This document shows, piece by piece, positions 9,343-17,124 of a stretch of DNA of 64,000 nt. This DNA is from Flavobacterium hiemivividum (GTDB lineage Bacteria; Bacteroidota; Bacteroidia; Flavobacteriales; Flavobacteriaceae). The stretch covers positions 62,001 to 126,000 of the forward strand of contig NZ_SMFO01000006.1 of assembly GCF_004349145.1 (NCBI RefSeq), given 5' to 3'. Each line of letters starts with the position of its first letter. The stretch's first letter is position 1. The notes beneath the pieces were generated by a model, which was given only the letters and a program-made list of their open reading frames with translations, had not been told where the DNA came from and made no database searches. The translations under genes and the position numbers were made by a program.

Positions 9343-10920
9343 ATGCAAAACAAAATGAAGTTAAAAATCAATAATAGATTTAGTACAGAATTACCCGCAG
9401 ATACTGATGAAACCAATGATACACGTCAAGTCAAAAATGCTTGTTTTTCTTATGTTACCCCCAGAATTCCATCAAAACCCACATTAATTCATTTTTCGGA
9501 AGAAGTCGCAGCGATGCTTGGTATTTCTACTGAAGAAACTAAATCTGCTGAATTCACAAACGTATTTTCAGGGAAAGAAATCTTGCCTGATTCTCGTCCG
9601 TATTCAATGAGTTATGCTGGGCATCAGTTTGGCAATTGGGCAGGACAACTAGGAGATGGTAGAGCCATAATTCTAGCAGAAATAGAACGTCAGAAACAAG
9701 TTTACACCTTGCAATTAAAGGGAGCCGGCATGACTCCCTACTCTCGTAGAGCAGATGGATTAGCTGTATTGCGCTCTTCTATCCGCGAGCATTTATGTAG
9801 CGAAGCCATGTTCCACTTGGGTGTTCCCACTACCCGTTCCCTATCATTAATACTTACAGGCGATCAAGTATTGCGTGACGTAATGTATGATGGAAACCCA
9901 GCCTATGAAAAAGGTGCTGTAGTTTGCAGAGTAGCGCCATCATTTATCCGTTTTGGAAACTTCGAATTATTCTCTTCTCAAAACGATCTCAAAACATTAA
10001 AAACACTTGCTGATTTTACGATAAAATATCATTTTCCCGAAATTAAAGAAAACACACCAACTAGTTATGTTGATTTCTTTCAGGCTGTAGCCAATAAAAC
10101 CCGCGAGATGATTGTGCACTGGCAGCGAGTAGGTTTTGTACATGGCGTGATGAATACTGATAACATGTCCATTCTAGGACTTACAATAGATTACGGACCT
10201 TATGGCTGGTTAGAAGATTACAATCCTAACTGGACGCCTAATACAACGGATCGCGAAAATCGCAGGTATCGCTTTGGCAACCAAGCCGAAATAGCACTTT
10301 GGAATTTATATCAGTTGGCCAATGCTTTGTATCCTCTAATTAAAGAAGCAGCTCCCCTTGAATCGATCTTACAAGTTTTTCAAGCGCAGTATGAGAGCGA
10401 CTATTTAAATATGATGCGAAATAAATTAGGCTTATCGAAAGCAGAAGAACAAGACAACCAACTAATTCATATACTCACCGAAAATCTTCAGCTAACAGAA
10501 ACTGACATGACTATTTTCTTTCGAAAATTAAGTCTAATTAAGAAAGAAGATGCTGTAGAAGATGCTTTTGAATTAGTTAAAGAATCTTTCTACAAAATCG
10601 AAGAAGTTGCAGAAAAAACAGAGGATTCTTGGATGTATTGGTTTACCCAATATTTAAATAGACTGCAGCAAGAGTCGAGCTCAGATACTGATCGAAAAGT
10701 AGCGATGGACAAAGTAAATCCTAAATATGTATTGCGAAATTACATGTCGCAATTAGCCATTGAAGCGGCTGAAAAAGAGGATTATTCGCTAATCGAAGAA
10801 CTCCACCTTTTATTAAAAAATCCATACCAAGAGCAAGACGAATACCAAAAATGGTTTGCTAAAAGACCAGATTGGGCCCGAGAAAAAATTGGAAGCTCTA
10901 TGCTGTCTTGTAGCTCTTAG
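9343..10920 (+). CDS. selO: SelO (YdiU/UPF0061) protein adenylyltransferase
   Basis: About 525 residues of a pseudokinase-fold enzyme that transfers AMP from ATP to Ser, Thr or Tyr of target proteins. Recognisable family blocks are YAGHQFGNWAGQLGDGRA, LQLKGAGMTPYSRRADG, the regulatory HGVMNTDNMSILGLTIDYGPYGW loop with the metal-binding Asn/Asp, and the C-terminal LSCSS. Cys stands third from the end, the position of selenocysteine in animal SelO. The family links to redox stress. ATG 9343 is taken as start; ATG 9355 is possible. It is monocistronic, ending in a strong shared terminator. Confidence 0.94.
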   Translation: MQNKMKLKINNRFSTELPADTDETNDTRQVKNACFSYVTPRIPSKPTLIHFSEEVAAMLGISTEETKSAEFTNVFSGKEILPDSRPYSMSYAGHQFGNWAGQLGDGRAIILAEIERQKQVYTLQLKGAGMTPYSRRADGLAVLRSSIREHLCSEAMFHLGVPTTRSLSLILTGDQVLRDVMYDGNPAYEKGAVVCRVAPSFIRFGNFELFSSQNDLKTLKTLADFTIKYHFPEIKENTPTSYVDFFQAVANKTREMIVHWQRVGFVHGVMNTDNMSILGLTIDYGPYGWLEDYNPNWTPNTTDRENRRYRFGNQAEIALWNLYQLANALYPLIKEAAPLESILQVFQAQYESDYLNMMRNKLGLSKAEEQDNQLIHILTENLQLTETDMTIFFRKLSLIKKEDAVEDAFELVKESFYKIEEVAEKTEDSWMYWFTQYLNRLQQESSSDTDRKVAMDKVNPKYVLRNYMSQLAIEAAEKEDYSLIEELHLLLKNPYQEQDEYQKWFAKRPDWAREKIGSSMLSCSS

Positions 10921-10940
10921 AACAAAAATATCAACCCAAC

Positions 10941-10976
10941 AAAAAGCCCTTTAAAACATATTTTAAAGGGCTTTTT
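10941..10976. terminator. Bidirectional terminator between selO and the PLP enzyme
   Basis: A perfect 16-bp stem pairs 10941-10956 with 10961-10976 around the loop CATA, with T-runs on both strands. It lies between two converging genes and can serve both. Confidence 0.93.
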
Positions 10977-11001
10977 CGATATATAAAAAGATTTTTATTG
11001 G

Positions 11002-12498
11002 CTAATTTGAAAACCAACTCTTAACTAATTCGTCTTCTACTGGCAGTGCATCCTTGTGGATAAATTCATTACTATCCCGATTGTAAGTATAATCTAAAGC
11101 CCATGTTTTATGATTTTCGGCCAAAGCTTTAATACCATCGCAAACGTATTCAATTTCAGCAGTTGTCGTTGTAGGATGAATAGACATTCTAATCCAACCC
11201 GGCTTTCTAATTAAATCACCTAAGGTAATTTCGTCAATCAATTTATGAGAAGTTTCTTGATCTACGTGCAATAAAAAATGGCCGTAAGTACCTGCACAAC
11301 TACATCCACCACGAGTTTGAATTCCGAATTTATCGTTCAGTAATTTCACTCCTAAATTGAAATGCAAGTCATCTACATAGAATGAGATTACACCCAATCG
11401 ATCTTGGTGCTGGCCTGCCAAAATTTTAATATTCGAAACAGACTCTAATTCAGCAAATATGTAATCTACAAGTTCGTGCTCTCTTTTCAAGATATTATCA
11501 ATTCCCATTTTATCTTTCAACTGAATAACTAGCGCCGTCTTAATCACTTGCAGAAAACCAGGAGTTCCCCCATCTTCTCTATCTTCGATATTTTCGATAT
11601 ATTGATGTCCGCCCCAAGGGTTAGTCCAGGAAACGGTTCCTCCTCCTGGATTATCAGGAACTAAATTTTGATATAATTTTTTATTAAAAACTAACACACC
11701 GCAGGTTCCAGGTCCGCCAAGAAACTTATGTGGTGAAAAGAAAATTGCATCCAGATAACTTTCTGGATCTTCAGGATGCATGTCAATTTCGACATAAGGT
11801 CCGGAACAAGCAAAATCGACAAAACAAAGTCCGTTATGTTGATGCATTATTTTTGCCACCTCATGATAAGGTGTACGAATTCCTGTTACATTAGAACAAG
11901 AAGTAATCGATGCAATTTTAAAACTTCTGTCTTTGTATTGCTCTAATAAAGTTTCTAAATTTTCGATACTTAACAGTCCGTCTTCAGTAGAAGGAATAAC
12001 TTCTACATCAGCAATTGTTTCTAGCCAAGAAGTTTGATTAGAATGGTGTTCCATGTGAGATATAAAGACGACTGGTCTTTTTTCGGCAGGTACATTTATG
12101 TAATCCTTTAGGTTTTCAGGTACTTTTAATCCTAGAATACGTTGGAATTTATTTACAACTCCCGTCATACCGGTTCCATCTGTAATTAGTACATCGTCAC
12201 TATTTGCATTTACATGCTTTTTGATAATGGTTCTGGAATGGTGGTATGCTTTGGTCATGGCCGTACCAGACACGGTAGTTTCCGTATGAGTGTTGGCTAC
12301 AAAAGGACCAAATTCATTCATCAATTTTTCCTCTATAGGACGGTACAAACGACCACTTGCGGTCCAGTCTGTATAGACAATTCGTTTTTCCCCATAAGGA
12401 GACTCAAAGTCTTGATTGATACCTATGATGTTTTTGCGAAATTGTTGGAAATACTGCTCTAATTGCGTTGGATTCTCTTTAATTATCATTCTAATCAT
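11002..12498 (-). CDS. Class V aminotransferase-fold PLP enzyme (cysteine desulfurase-like)
   Basis: A 498-residue fold-type I PLP enzyme. The Schiff-base lysine is Lys258 in FFSPHKFLGGPGTCG. ISHMEHHSNQTSW (147-159) and FVDFACSGPY (226-235) are typical of the NifS/Csd/kynureninase-like group. Near the C-terminus TRGGCSCAG carries Cys399 and Cys401. It is longer than housekeeping cysteine desulfurases (about 400) and has no SufE or SufS partner nearby, so the substrate is open: desulfurase, selenocysteine lyase or another lyase. The promoter is so close that the second Met (codon 4, 12489) may be the real start. Confidence 0.85.
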   Translation of the reverse strand: MIRMIIKENPTQLEQYFQQFRKNIIGINQDFESPYGEKRIVYTDWTASGRLYRPIEEKLMNEFGPFVANTHTETTVSGTAMTKAYHHSRTIIKKHVNANSDDVLITDGTGMTGVVNKFQRILGLKVPENLKDYINVPAEKRPVVFISHMEHHSNQTSWLETIADVEVIPSTEDGLLSIENLETLLEQYKDRSFKIASITSCSNVTGIRTPYHEVAKIMHQHNGLCFVDFACSGPYVEIDMHPEDPESYLDAIFFSPHKFLGGPGTCGVLVFNKKLYQNLVPDNPGGGTVSWTNPWGGHQYIENIEDREDGGTPGFLQVIKTALVIQLKDKMGIDNILKREHELVDYIFAELESVSNIKILAGQHQDRLGVISFYVDDLHFNLGVKLLNDKFGIQTRGGCSCAGTYGHFLLHVDQETSHKLIDEITLGDLIRKPGWIRMSIHPTTTTAEIEYVCDGIKALAENHKTWALDYTYNRDSNEFIHKDALPVEDELVKSWFSN

Positions 12499-12508
12499 TA
12501 TTTGACCT

Positions 12509-12538
12509 CAAAGATATTGATTTTTAGGGAACTTGCAA
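12509..12538 (-). promoter_or_regulatory. Promoter of the class V PLP enzyme
   Basis: On the minus strand TTG (12538-12536), 19 nt, then TATCTTTG (12516-12509). Both elements and the spacing match the flavobacterial consensus TTG-N17-23-TAnnTTTG. Confidence 0.75.
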
Positions 12539-12642
12539 TTACGATTAAATATCATTTAACAGCGTGCTGATTTCGGAAATTATAATTTCCGCTTTTATTC
12601 CAATGCGCAAGCAAATTGAAAATACTTCTATTCGAAAAAAAA

Positions 12643-12681
12643 CAATACCCCTTTCAAAGTAGTACTCTGAAAGGGGTATTG
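12643..12681 (-). terminator. Terminator of the outer-membrane barrel gene
   Basis: A 14-bp perfect stem (12643-12656 with 12668-12681) is followed on the minus strand by eight T. It sits 20 bp after the stop codon of the gene at 12701. Confidence 0.88.
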
Positions 12682-12700
12682 CCAGTATTAAAATCAGAAA

Positions 12701-13282
12701 TTACAAATCAAATCCAACTGAAAATTGCCAAACTCGATTTCGTGCTTTTCCTTCATCATATAAATCTCCAAGACCTAAGTGGTAACGAACTCCTAAGCTG
12801 ATTCCAGAATTAGTTTTAAAACCTCCTCCAAAGTTCATTCCCCAATCTAAGTTATTGGGATCATACTCACGACTACCGCCAAATAAGCCATCATATTCTT
12901 CTTTATGAGAAATGGCTAAACCAATTTGTGGCCCTGCTTCTAAAAAGAAGTTTTCAGATGGATACGCTTTTAACATTACAGGTAAATTGATATAATTCAA
13001 CTTTTGGGTAAACGTTCCGCCACCATCTTTAATCTCATATCCTTGTTGCGAATACATTAATTCAGGTTGGATCGAAAAGTTATCGCTAATAAAAGACTCT
13101 CCATAAACCCCAACATGAAAACCATGTCGTTGCCCAGTTTCTCCATCTCCGTCAAAACTTACTGCGGCAAGACTATATCCCCCTTTTATACCTGCATTTG
13201 ATTGATGTGTTGTTCTTTCCTGTGCGTTCATGGACGCCATTGTAGCTACTAATAAGGCTACTGTTAAAAATTTAGTTTTCAT
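12701..13282 (-). CDS. Outer-membrane beta-barrel protein, porin-family (OmpW/PF13568-like)
   Basis: A 193-residue protein with a signal peptide cleaved after SMNA (residue 20) and alternating beta strands: GIKGGYSLAAVSF, GFHVGVYGESFI, FSIQPELMYSQQGYEI, LNYINLPVMLKAYP, FFLEAGPQIGLAI, ending WQFSVGFDL. This is the small eight-stranded barrel family common in Bacteroidota. Its role is unknown; many members are abundant envelope proteins. It lies 32 bp after the metalloprotease gene on the same strand and ends at a good terminator. Confidence 0.87.
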   Translation of the reverse strand: MKTKFLTVALLVATMASMNAQERTTHQSNAGIKGGYSLAAVSFDGDGETGQRHGFHVGVYGESFISDNFSIQPELMYSQQGYEIKDGGGTFTQKLNYINLPVMLKAYPSENFFLEAGPQIGLAISHKEEYDGLFGGSREYDPNNLDWGMNFGGGFKTNSGISLGVRYHLGLGDLYDEGKARNRVWQFSVGFDL

Positions 13283-13314
13283 CTGTTTTAAATTTTTGTT
13301 AGACTTAATTGTAT

Positions 13315-14091
13315 TTATTTTCCTCCGTTTGCTTTAAGATCTGCTAAACATTGGGCATCCAGTTTTGGGGCCGAACCTCCTGAAACCATATTGGCAACAC
13401 CACTTCCTGATTCTGCAGACCAATACATTAAACAACTTTCGACATTGCAATGTTTTTCATGTGCAGTATCTTCATGGTTGCTTTGCAAAGGTGCTCCTAG
13501 ATTAGTTAGACCAAGAATATGACCAAACTCATGCGTTATTATTGTTGTTTCAAATAAAGATCTATTAGGTTCAAACGGACTATCGCTTAAACTCTGAATC
13601 GTCTTTTCATAAATTACAAAGGACGTATTTCGATAAGCAGTTCCTAAAACATAGCTGTTTCCAGAGTCAGAAGCAGAAGCTCCATCAATAAAAAGAGCCC
13701 AAACTGCAATCTGATTTGCCGTGTTGTACTTCGTTCTATTGGCATCTTCGATAGCGACAATTTCTTGAACAGTAAAAGTAGCTTTGCCCGGTGATGCAAT
13801 GGCTCGCTTTACAACTGTAATTCCCCCTGGCTTGTTAATTCGAGCATTCAAAAAAGAAGTAAAATTACTAATTGCTGTTGCTGATGGTTCGTATCCTTGA
13901 ACATAAACTAATTCAATTACCATACTTTTAAAAGTATCATCAGATAATAAATCATGAGATGAACTGCCCGTTGCCTTTTTGTTATTAATGATTGAAAACC
14001 CACCTACAGTATTTGTATCTGTACTATCTTCTTTCGAACAGGAAATTAATAAGGCAAAGACCATCGTTACTAATGCAATTCTTTTTTTCAT
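13315..14091 (-). CDS. Lipoprotein zinc metalloprotease (metzincin-like)
   Basis: A 258-residue lipoprotein with lipobox LLISC, Cys18. The zinc site is HEFGH (187-191), followed by ILGLTNLGAP. Further on comes HCNVESCLMYW, with His214, Cys215, Cys220 and Met222. HEXXH followed later by HC-X4-C-X-M resembles the archaemetzincin signature, but about 18 residues are inserted between the Gly and the third His. Flavobacterial relatives are generally named membrane metalloprotease. It probably acts on the cell surface or periplasm; substrate unknown. It lies downstream of the repeat lipoprotein gene, from which a hairpin separates it. Confidence 0.82.
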   Translation of the reverse strand: MKKRIALVTMVFALLISCSKEDSTDTNTVGGFSIINNKKATGSSSHDLLSDDTFKSMVIELVYVQGYEPSATAISNFTSFLNARINKPGGITVVKRAIASPGKATFTVQEIVAIEDANRTKYNTANQIAVWALFIDGASASDSGNSYVLGTAYRNTSFVIYEKTIQSLSDSPFEPNRSLFETTIITHEFGHILGLTNLGAPLQSNHEDTAHEKHCNVESCLMYWSAESGSGVANMVSGGSAPKLDAQCLADLKANGGK

Positions 14092-14121
14092 TTTACTCTT
14101 TTTTTAGGAATCCATTTTTTA

Positions 14122-14151
14122 AAAACAGCAACCATTTCCAGTTGCTGTTTT
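14122..14151 (-). terminator. Terminator after the repeat lipoprotein gene
   Basis: AAAACAGCAAC (14122-14132) pairs with GTTGCTGTTTT (14141-14151). On the minus strand five T follow, then A-rich sequence, so readthrough into the protease gene is possible. Confidence 0.7.
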
Positions 14152-14186
14152 AAACTAATTCAATATTTCTAAGCTAATCGCTTTAA

Positions 14187-15230
14187 TTATATTTGCGTTA
14201 AAACTACAGTTACAGCGGCATTTGTTTTACTTTGTAAGGTAATCGTAGAAGCTGATGAGCTAACTACTTTCCATGTATTGTTTAATGCACTAAAAGTAGT
14301 ATTTCCTGAGAAGTTAAATTTCAAAAATACATCTACACTTGAACTTACCTCATAAGTACCAGTTGCTTTTGTTACTAAAAAACTCACCGCTTTAACTGAC
14401 CAATCATTTGTAAAATCTAAGGTATTGTCTTTGTAATTACTTGCTGTATTTACACCTGCACTAATAAAAGATTCAATTTTAAATGTACCTTTTTCTAAAA
14501 TCGCTTCTAATTTTTTGCTGTTTTCTGTTGCTTGCTTTATTGCTGCTTCAGTTGTAAGAGCAGCGGTAATGCTTGACTGAAATTCAGCATCACTATTTAC
14601 AGTTGTTGTCGTTCCATCTTCTAGTTTAACTGAAATAGGGTATTTAACGGAATACAATTCTGTCCCGCTCACTGCACTCATGTACGCATATAATTGTTGT
14701 TTGGATGTTATAACCACACTTCCTGTTTGTTCAAAACTTACGTTATAGGTTAAAATAGTAATTGGAAATTTAATTTCTAAAGCTGAAATGGCATTCTCAC
14801 CTTTAGATTCTGCTGTACTACATGCGCTTAAAATTGCATTGTACTCGGCTTGACTATTTACAGTTACTTCTGTATAATTACTTGTTTTAACTTTTAAAGG
14901 AAAATCAAAAACAACTGTATCAGTATCATCATTAAATCTACCTAAAATTGTGATAACTTGTGAGTAACTTAATTCTGAAAGAAGTGAAACCCTAGTTCCA
15001 TTTACTGTTGCAAAAGCTGGAAATGCAATTGAGGTACAGGAGTTACCGTCCAAAAAATCATCGTCTGAACCATCATACATTGCAGTACGTTTGTAATTAG
15101 TTGTCGTTGTTGAAGTTGAATTATTTGTATTTGGATTTTCACCGCTTACATCATTAACTTCATTTTGACATGATGTAAAACCTAATATTGACATCAATGC
15201 AATTCCTGTAATTACTCTTAACTTTTTCAT
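14187..15230 (-). CDS. Lipoprotein with internal repeats, predicted ECF sigma target
   Basis: A 347-residue protein of unknown function. The lipobox is GFTSC, Cys21, followed by an Asn/Ser/Thr-rich linker (about 30-47). Four related segments of about 40-45 residues begin with Phe/Tyr-Pro at 70, 110, 155 and 197; two share TVNSxAE followed by an Ile/Leu-containing helix. The last 110 residues are beta-rich and end with NNTWKVVSSSASTITLQS, reminiscent of lipocalin-like tails. It is divergent from the ECF sigma/FecR/TonB-receptor genes. A two-block element shared with fecR lies upstream, so it is probably the surface partner of that receptor. Confidence 0.78.
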   Translation of the reverse strand: MKKLRVITGIALMSILGFTSCQNEVNDVSGENPNTNNSTSTTTTNYKRTAMYDGSDDDFLDGNSCTSIAFPAFATVNGTRVSLLSELSYSQVITILGRFNDDTDTVVFDFPLKVKTSNYTEVTVNSQAEYNAILSACSTAESKGENAISALEIKFPITILTYNVSFEQTGSVVITSKQQLYAYMSAVSGTELYSVKYPISVKLEDGTTTTVNSDAEFQSSITAALTTEAAIKQATENSKKLEAILEKGTFKIESFISAGVNTASNYKDNTLDFTNDWSVKAVSFLVTKATGTYEVSSSVDVFLKFNFSGNTTFSALNNTWKVVSSSASTITLQSKTNAAVTVVLTQI

Positions 15231-15637
15231 AATTTTAAATTTTAAATATTTATATCTTTTTTATTGACGTGTTAATTTCGCCGTTCTAAGAGTAAGACAA
15301 CCATGTCTAGTTTTACCCTACCCTTTTCTTAAAAAAAATTAAAATATTTTTTATTTGCTTGTAACAAGCTATTTTTTTGCCAAACTTATTTACAAACACA
15401 GCACTTCGTTTTATAATATTAAATCTATAATTTATAAAATTCTTAGAATACTAAAATTACCTAAAAAACAAAACCGCAACTAAGTTATTAGAATTCAGAT
15501 GTATAATTTAAAAATAAGCTATTCAAAATGATTTTTTCAAGATATAGATACAAATTACTTCACGTACCATAATAATCGGAAATAATCCTATTTAAAAAAT
15601 TAAATTACTTTTACAAAAAATAAAAGAACACAAACTG
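15231..15637. other. Divergent intergenic region between lipoprotein and ECF sigma genes
   Basis: A 407-bp AT-rich region without a gene. It contains the ECF-type promoter element for the lipoprotein (15293-15321, minus strand), a short hairpin GCTTG/CAAGC near 15357-15369 followed by T's, and a one-mismatch -7 box TACTTTTA at 15606-15613 that may serve the sigma gene. Confidence 0.55.
15293..15321 (-). promoter_or_regulatory. Predicted ECF sigma promoter of the lipoprotein gene
   Basis: On the minus strand GTAGGGTAAA (15321-15312), 11 nt, TTGTCTTA (15300-15293), ending 62 nt before the lipoprotein start. Both blocks and the 11-nt spacing are identical to the element in front of fecR at 16168-16196. 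Confidence 0.75.
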
Positions 15638-16153
15638 ATGAACAACGGAAACAATAATCTTTGCGAAGAAAATCAATTTAGAGACTTTTACTTAAAAAAT
15701 ATACAATCGGCGACAAATTTTGCCTACTATAAATGTGGCGACCGAGATTCGGCCTTAGATTTAGTGCAGGATGCTTTCGCTAAAATTTGGGAGAATTGTT
15801 CCAATATAGAATTTAGCAAGGTAAAGACCTATTTACTAACTACCGTCAACAACTTATTCCTTAATACTATTAAACACAATAAAGTAGTTTTAAATTATAC
15901 CAAAGAAGCTCCCAACTTAGATACAAACAACCAAAGCCCTGAATATTTACTAGAAGAGGAAGAATTTAAAATAAAATTACAAAATGCTATCGCTACCTTA
16001 AGCGAACCGCAGCGAGAAGTCTTTTTAATGAATCGAATTGACGGAAAAAAATATAGAGAAATAGCAGCGTTACTTGATATTTCGCAAAAAGCAGTAGAAA
16101 AAAGAATGTCTGGAGCACTCAAAATATTAAAGGCTCAAATTGAAAACATATAA
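15638..16153 (+). CDS. ECF (FecI-like) RNA polymerase sigma factor
   Basis: A 171-residue sigma-70 factor of the extracytoplasmic-function class. Sigma region 2 covers about residues 10-80 (DSALDLVQDAFAKIWEN) and region 4 about 105-165 (LSEPQREVFLMNRIDGKKYREIAALLDISQKAVEKRM, the helix-turn-helix that reads -35). It directs RNA polymerase to promoters released by FecR-type control. It heads a sigma/FecR/TonB-receptor locus, the standard transmembrane signalling unit of Bacteroidota. Its promoter is probably housekeeping; the next gene has its own predicted sigma-dependent promoter. Confidence 0.95.
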   Translation: MNNGNNNLCEENQFRDFYLKNIQSATNFAYYKCGDRDSALDLVQDAFAKIWENCSNIEFSKVKTYLLTTVNNLFLNTIKHNKVVLNYTKEAPNLDTNNQSPEYLLEEEEFKIKLQNAIATLSEPQREVFLMNRIDGKKYREIAALLDISQKAVEKRMSGALKILKAQIENI

Positions 16154-16167
16154 ATATTTGATTAATA

Positions 16168-16196
16168 GTAGGGTAAATTCTCTTTTGATTGTCTTA
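16168..16196 (+). promoter_or_regulatory. Predicted ECF sigma promoter of fecR-receptor operon
   Basis: GTAGGGTAAA (16168-16177), 11 nt, TTGTCTTA (16189-16196), 19 nt before the fecR ATG. The same bipartite element lies before the divergent lipoprotein gene. Position between sigma and anti-sigma genes suggests autoregulation. Confidence 0.75.
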
Positions 16197-16215
16197 TTAG
16201 TATAGTACCAAAGAA

Positions 16216-17124
16216 ATGAAAAACGAAAAAGAAATATTAAAGTGGTTAAATAACGAACTTTCGAGTAAAGAAATTGCCGATTTAAAACAATCCGGTGATT
16301 TCCAAACTATTGAAAAGATCGCTCATTATGCATCAAAATTAGAAACACCAACTATAGATGCACAAGCGGCGTTAGCGTCATTTAAAACCAGATCACTTTC
16401 GAAAAAAGAAACCAAAGTAAGAACACTCAACTTCAACAGCTTCTTTAAAGTAGCGGCTGTTTTAGTAGTATTGCTTACCTCTTCTTATTTTCTATTTTTC
16501 AACAATAACCAAAGTTATGAAACCGGAATCGCACAAACAAAAACGTTCCATCTTCCTGATAACTCCGAGGTTTTACTGAATGCGGCTTCGAAAATTACAT
16601 TCAATGAAAAAAGATGGGAAGACAACCGAGATCTGACTCTTGATGGAGAAGCCTATTTTCAGGTGCAAAAGGGAGAAACTTTCAGTGTGAAAACTGCTGA
16701 TGGTGTTGTAAAGGTTTTGGGAACCCATTTTAATGTAAAACAACGCAAGGATTACTACGAAGTAACTTGTTATGAAGGGCTGGTAAGTGTAACTTATGAT
16801 AATGAAACCGTTAAACTTCCACCCGGAAAAACCTTTAGAGTCATCAATAAAGAAATCCACGATGTTCCTGATTCTTCCATCGAAAATCCATCATGGATGC
16901 AAGACGAATCCAGTTTTACAGGAATTCCTTTGAATCAGGTAATTGCCGAATTAGAGCGTCAATACGATCTAAAAATTAAAGCCGAAGGTGTGGATAAAAA
17001 GAAGCTATTTACAGGTAGTTTTACACATAACAATCAAAAAATCGCTTTAGAAGCAGTGACCATTCCTTTAAAATTAAGCTACAAAATAGAAGGAAAAACT
17101 ATCATATTCTATAACTATGAATAA
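16216..17124 (+). CDS. FecR-family anti-sigma factor
   Basis: A 302-residue inner-membrane protein. The cytoplasmic N-terminus (1-76) should hold the ECF sigma factor. One membrane helix (about 77-95, FFKVAAVLVVLLTSSYFLFF) leads to the periplasmic FecR domain (about 105-205, TFHLPDNSEVLLNAASKITFNE, GEAYFQVQKGETFSVKTADGVVKVLGTHFNV) and the C-terminal DUF4974 domain (about 230-300, FTGIPLNQVIAELERQYDLKI) that contacts the receptor STN domain. Its last codons overlap the receptor gene by 8 bp, so translation is coupled. Confidence 0.95.
   Translation: MKNEKEILKWLNNELSSKEIADLKQSGDFQTIEKIAHYASKLETPTIDAQAALASFKTRSLSKKETKVRTLNFNSFFKVAAVLVVLLTSSYFLFFNNNQSYETGIAQTKTFHLPDNSEVLLNAASKITFNEKRWEDNRDLTLDGEAYFQVQKGETFSVKTADGVVKVLGTHFNVKQRKDYYEVTCYEGLVSVTYDNETVKLPPGKTFRVINKEIHDVPDSSIENPSWMQDESSFTGIPLNQVIAELERQYDLKIKAEGVDKKKLFTGSFTHNNQKIALEAVTIPLKLSYKIEGKTIIFYNYE

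Noticed and set aside
12616..12801. 61-codon plus-strand ORF before the outer-membrane barrel gene
   Set aside because: It runs through the terminator hairpin and overlaps the 3' end of a well-supported minus-strand gene.
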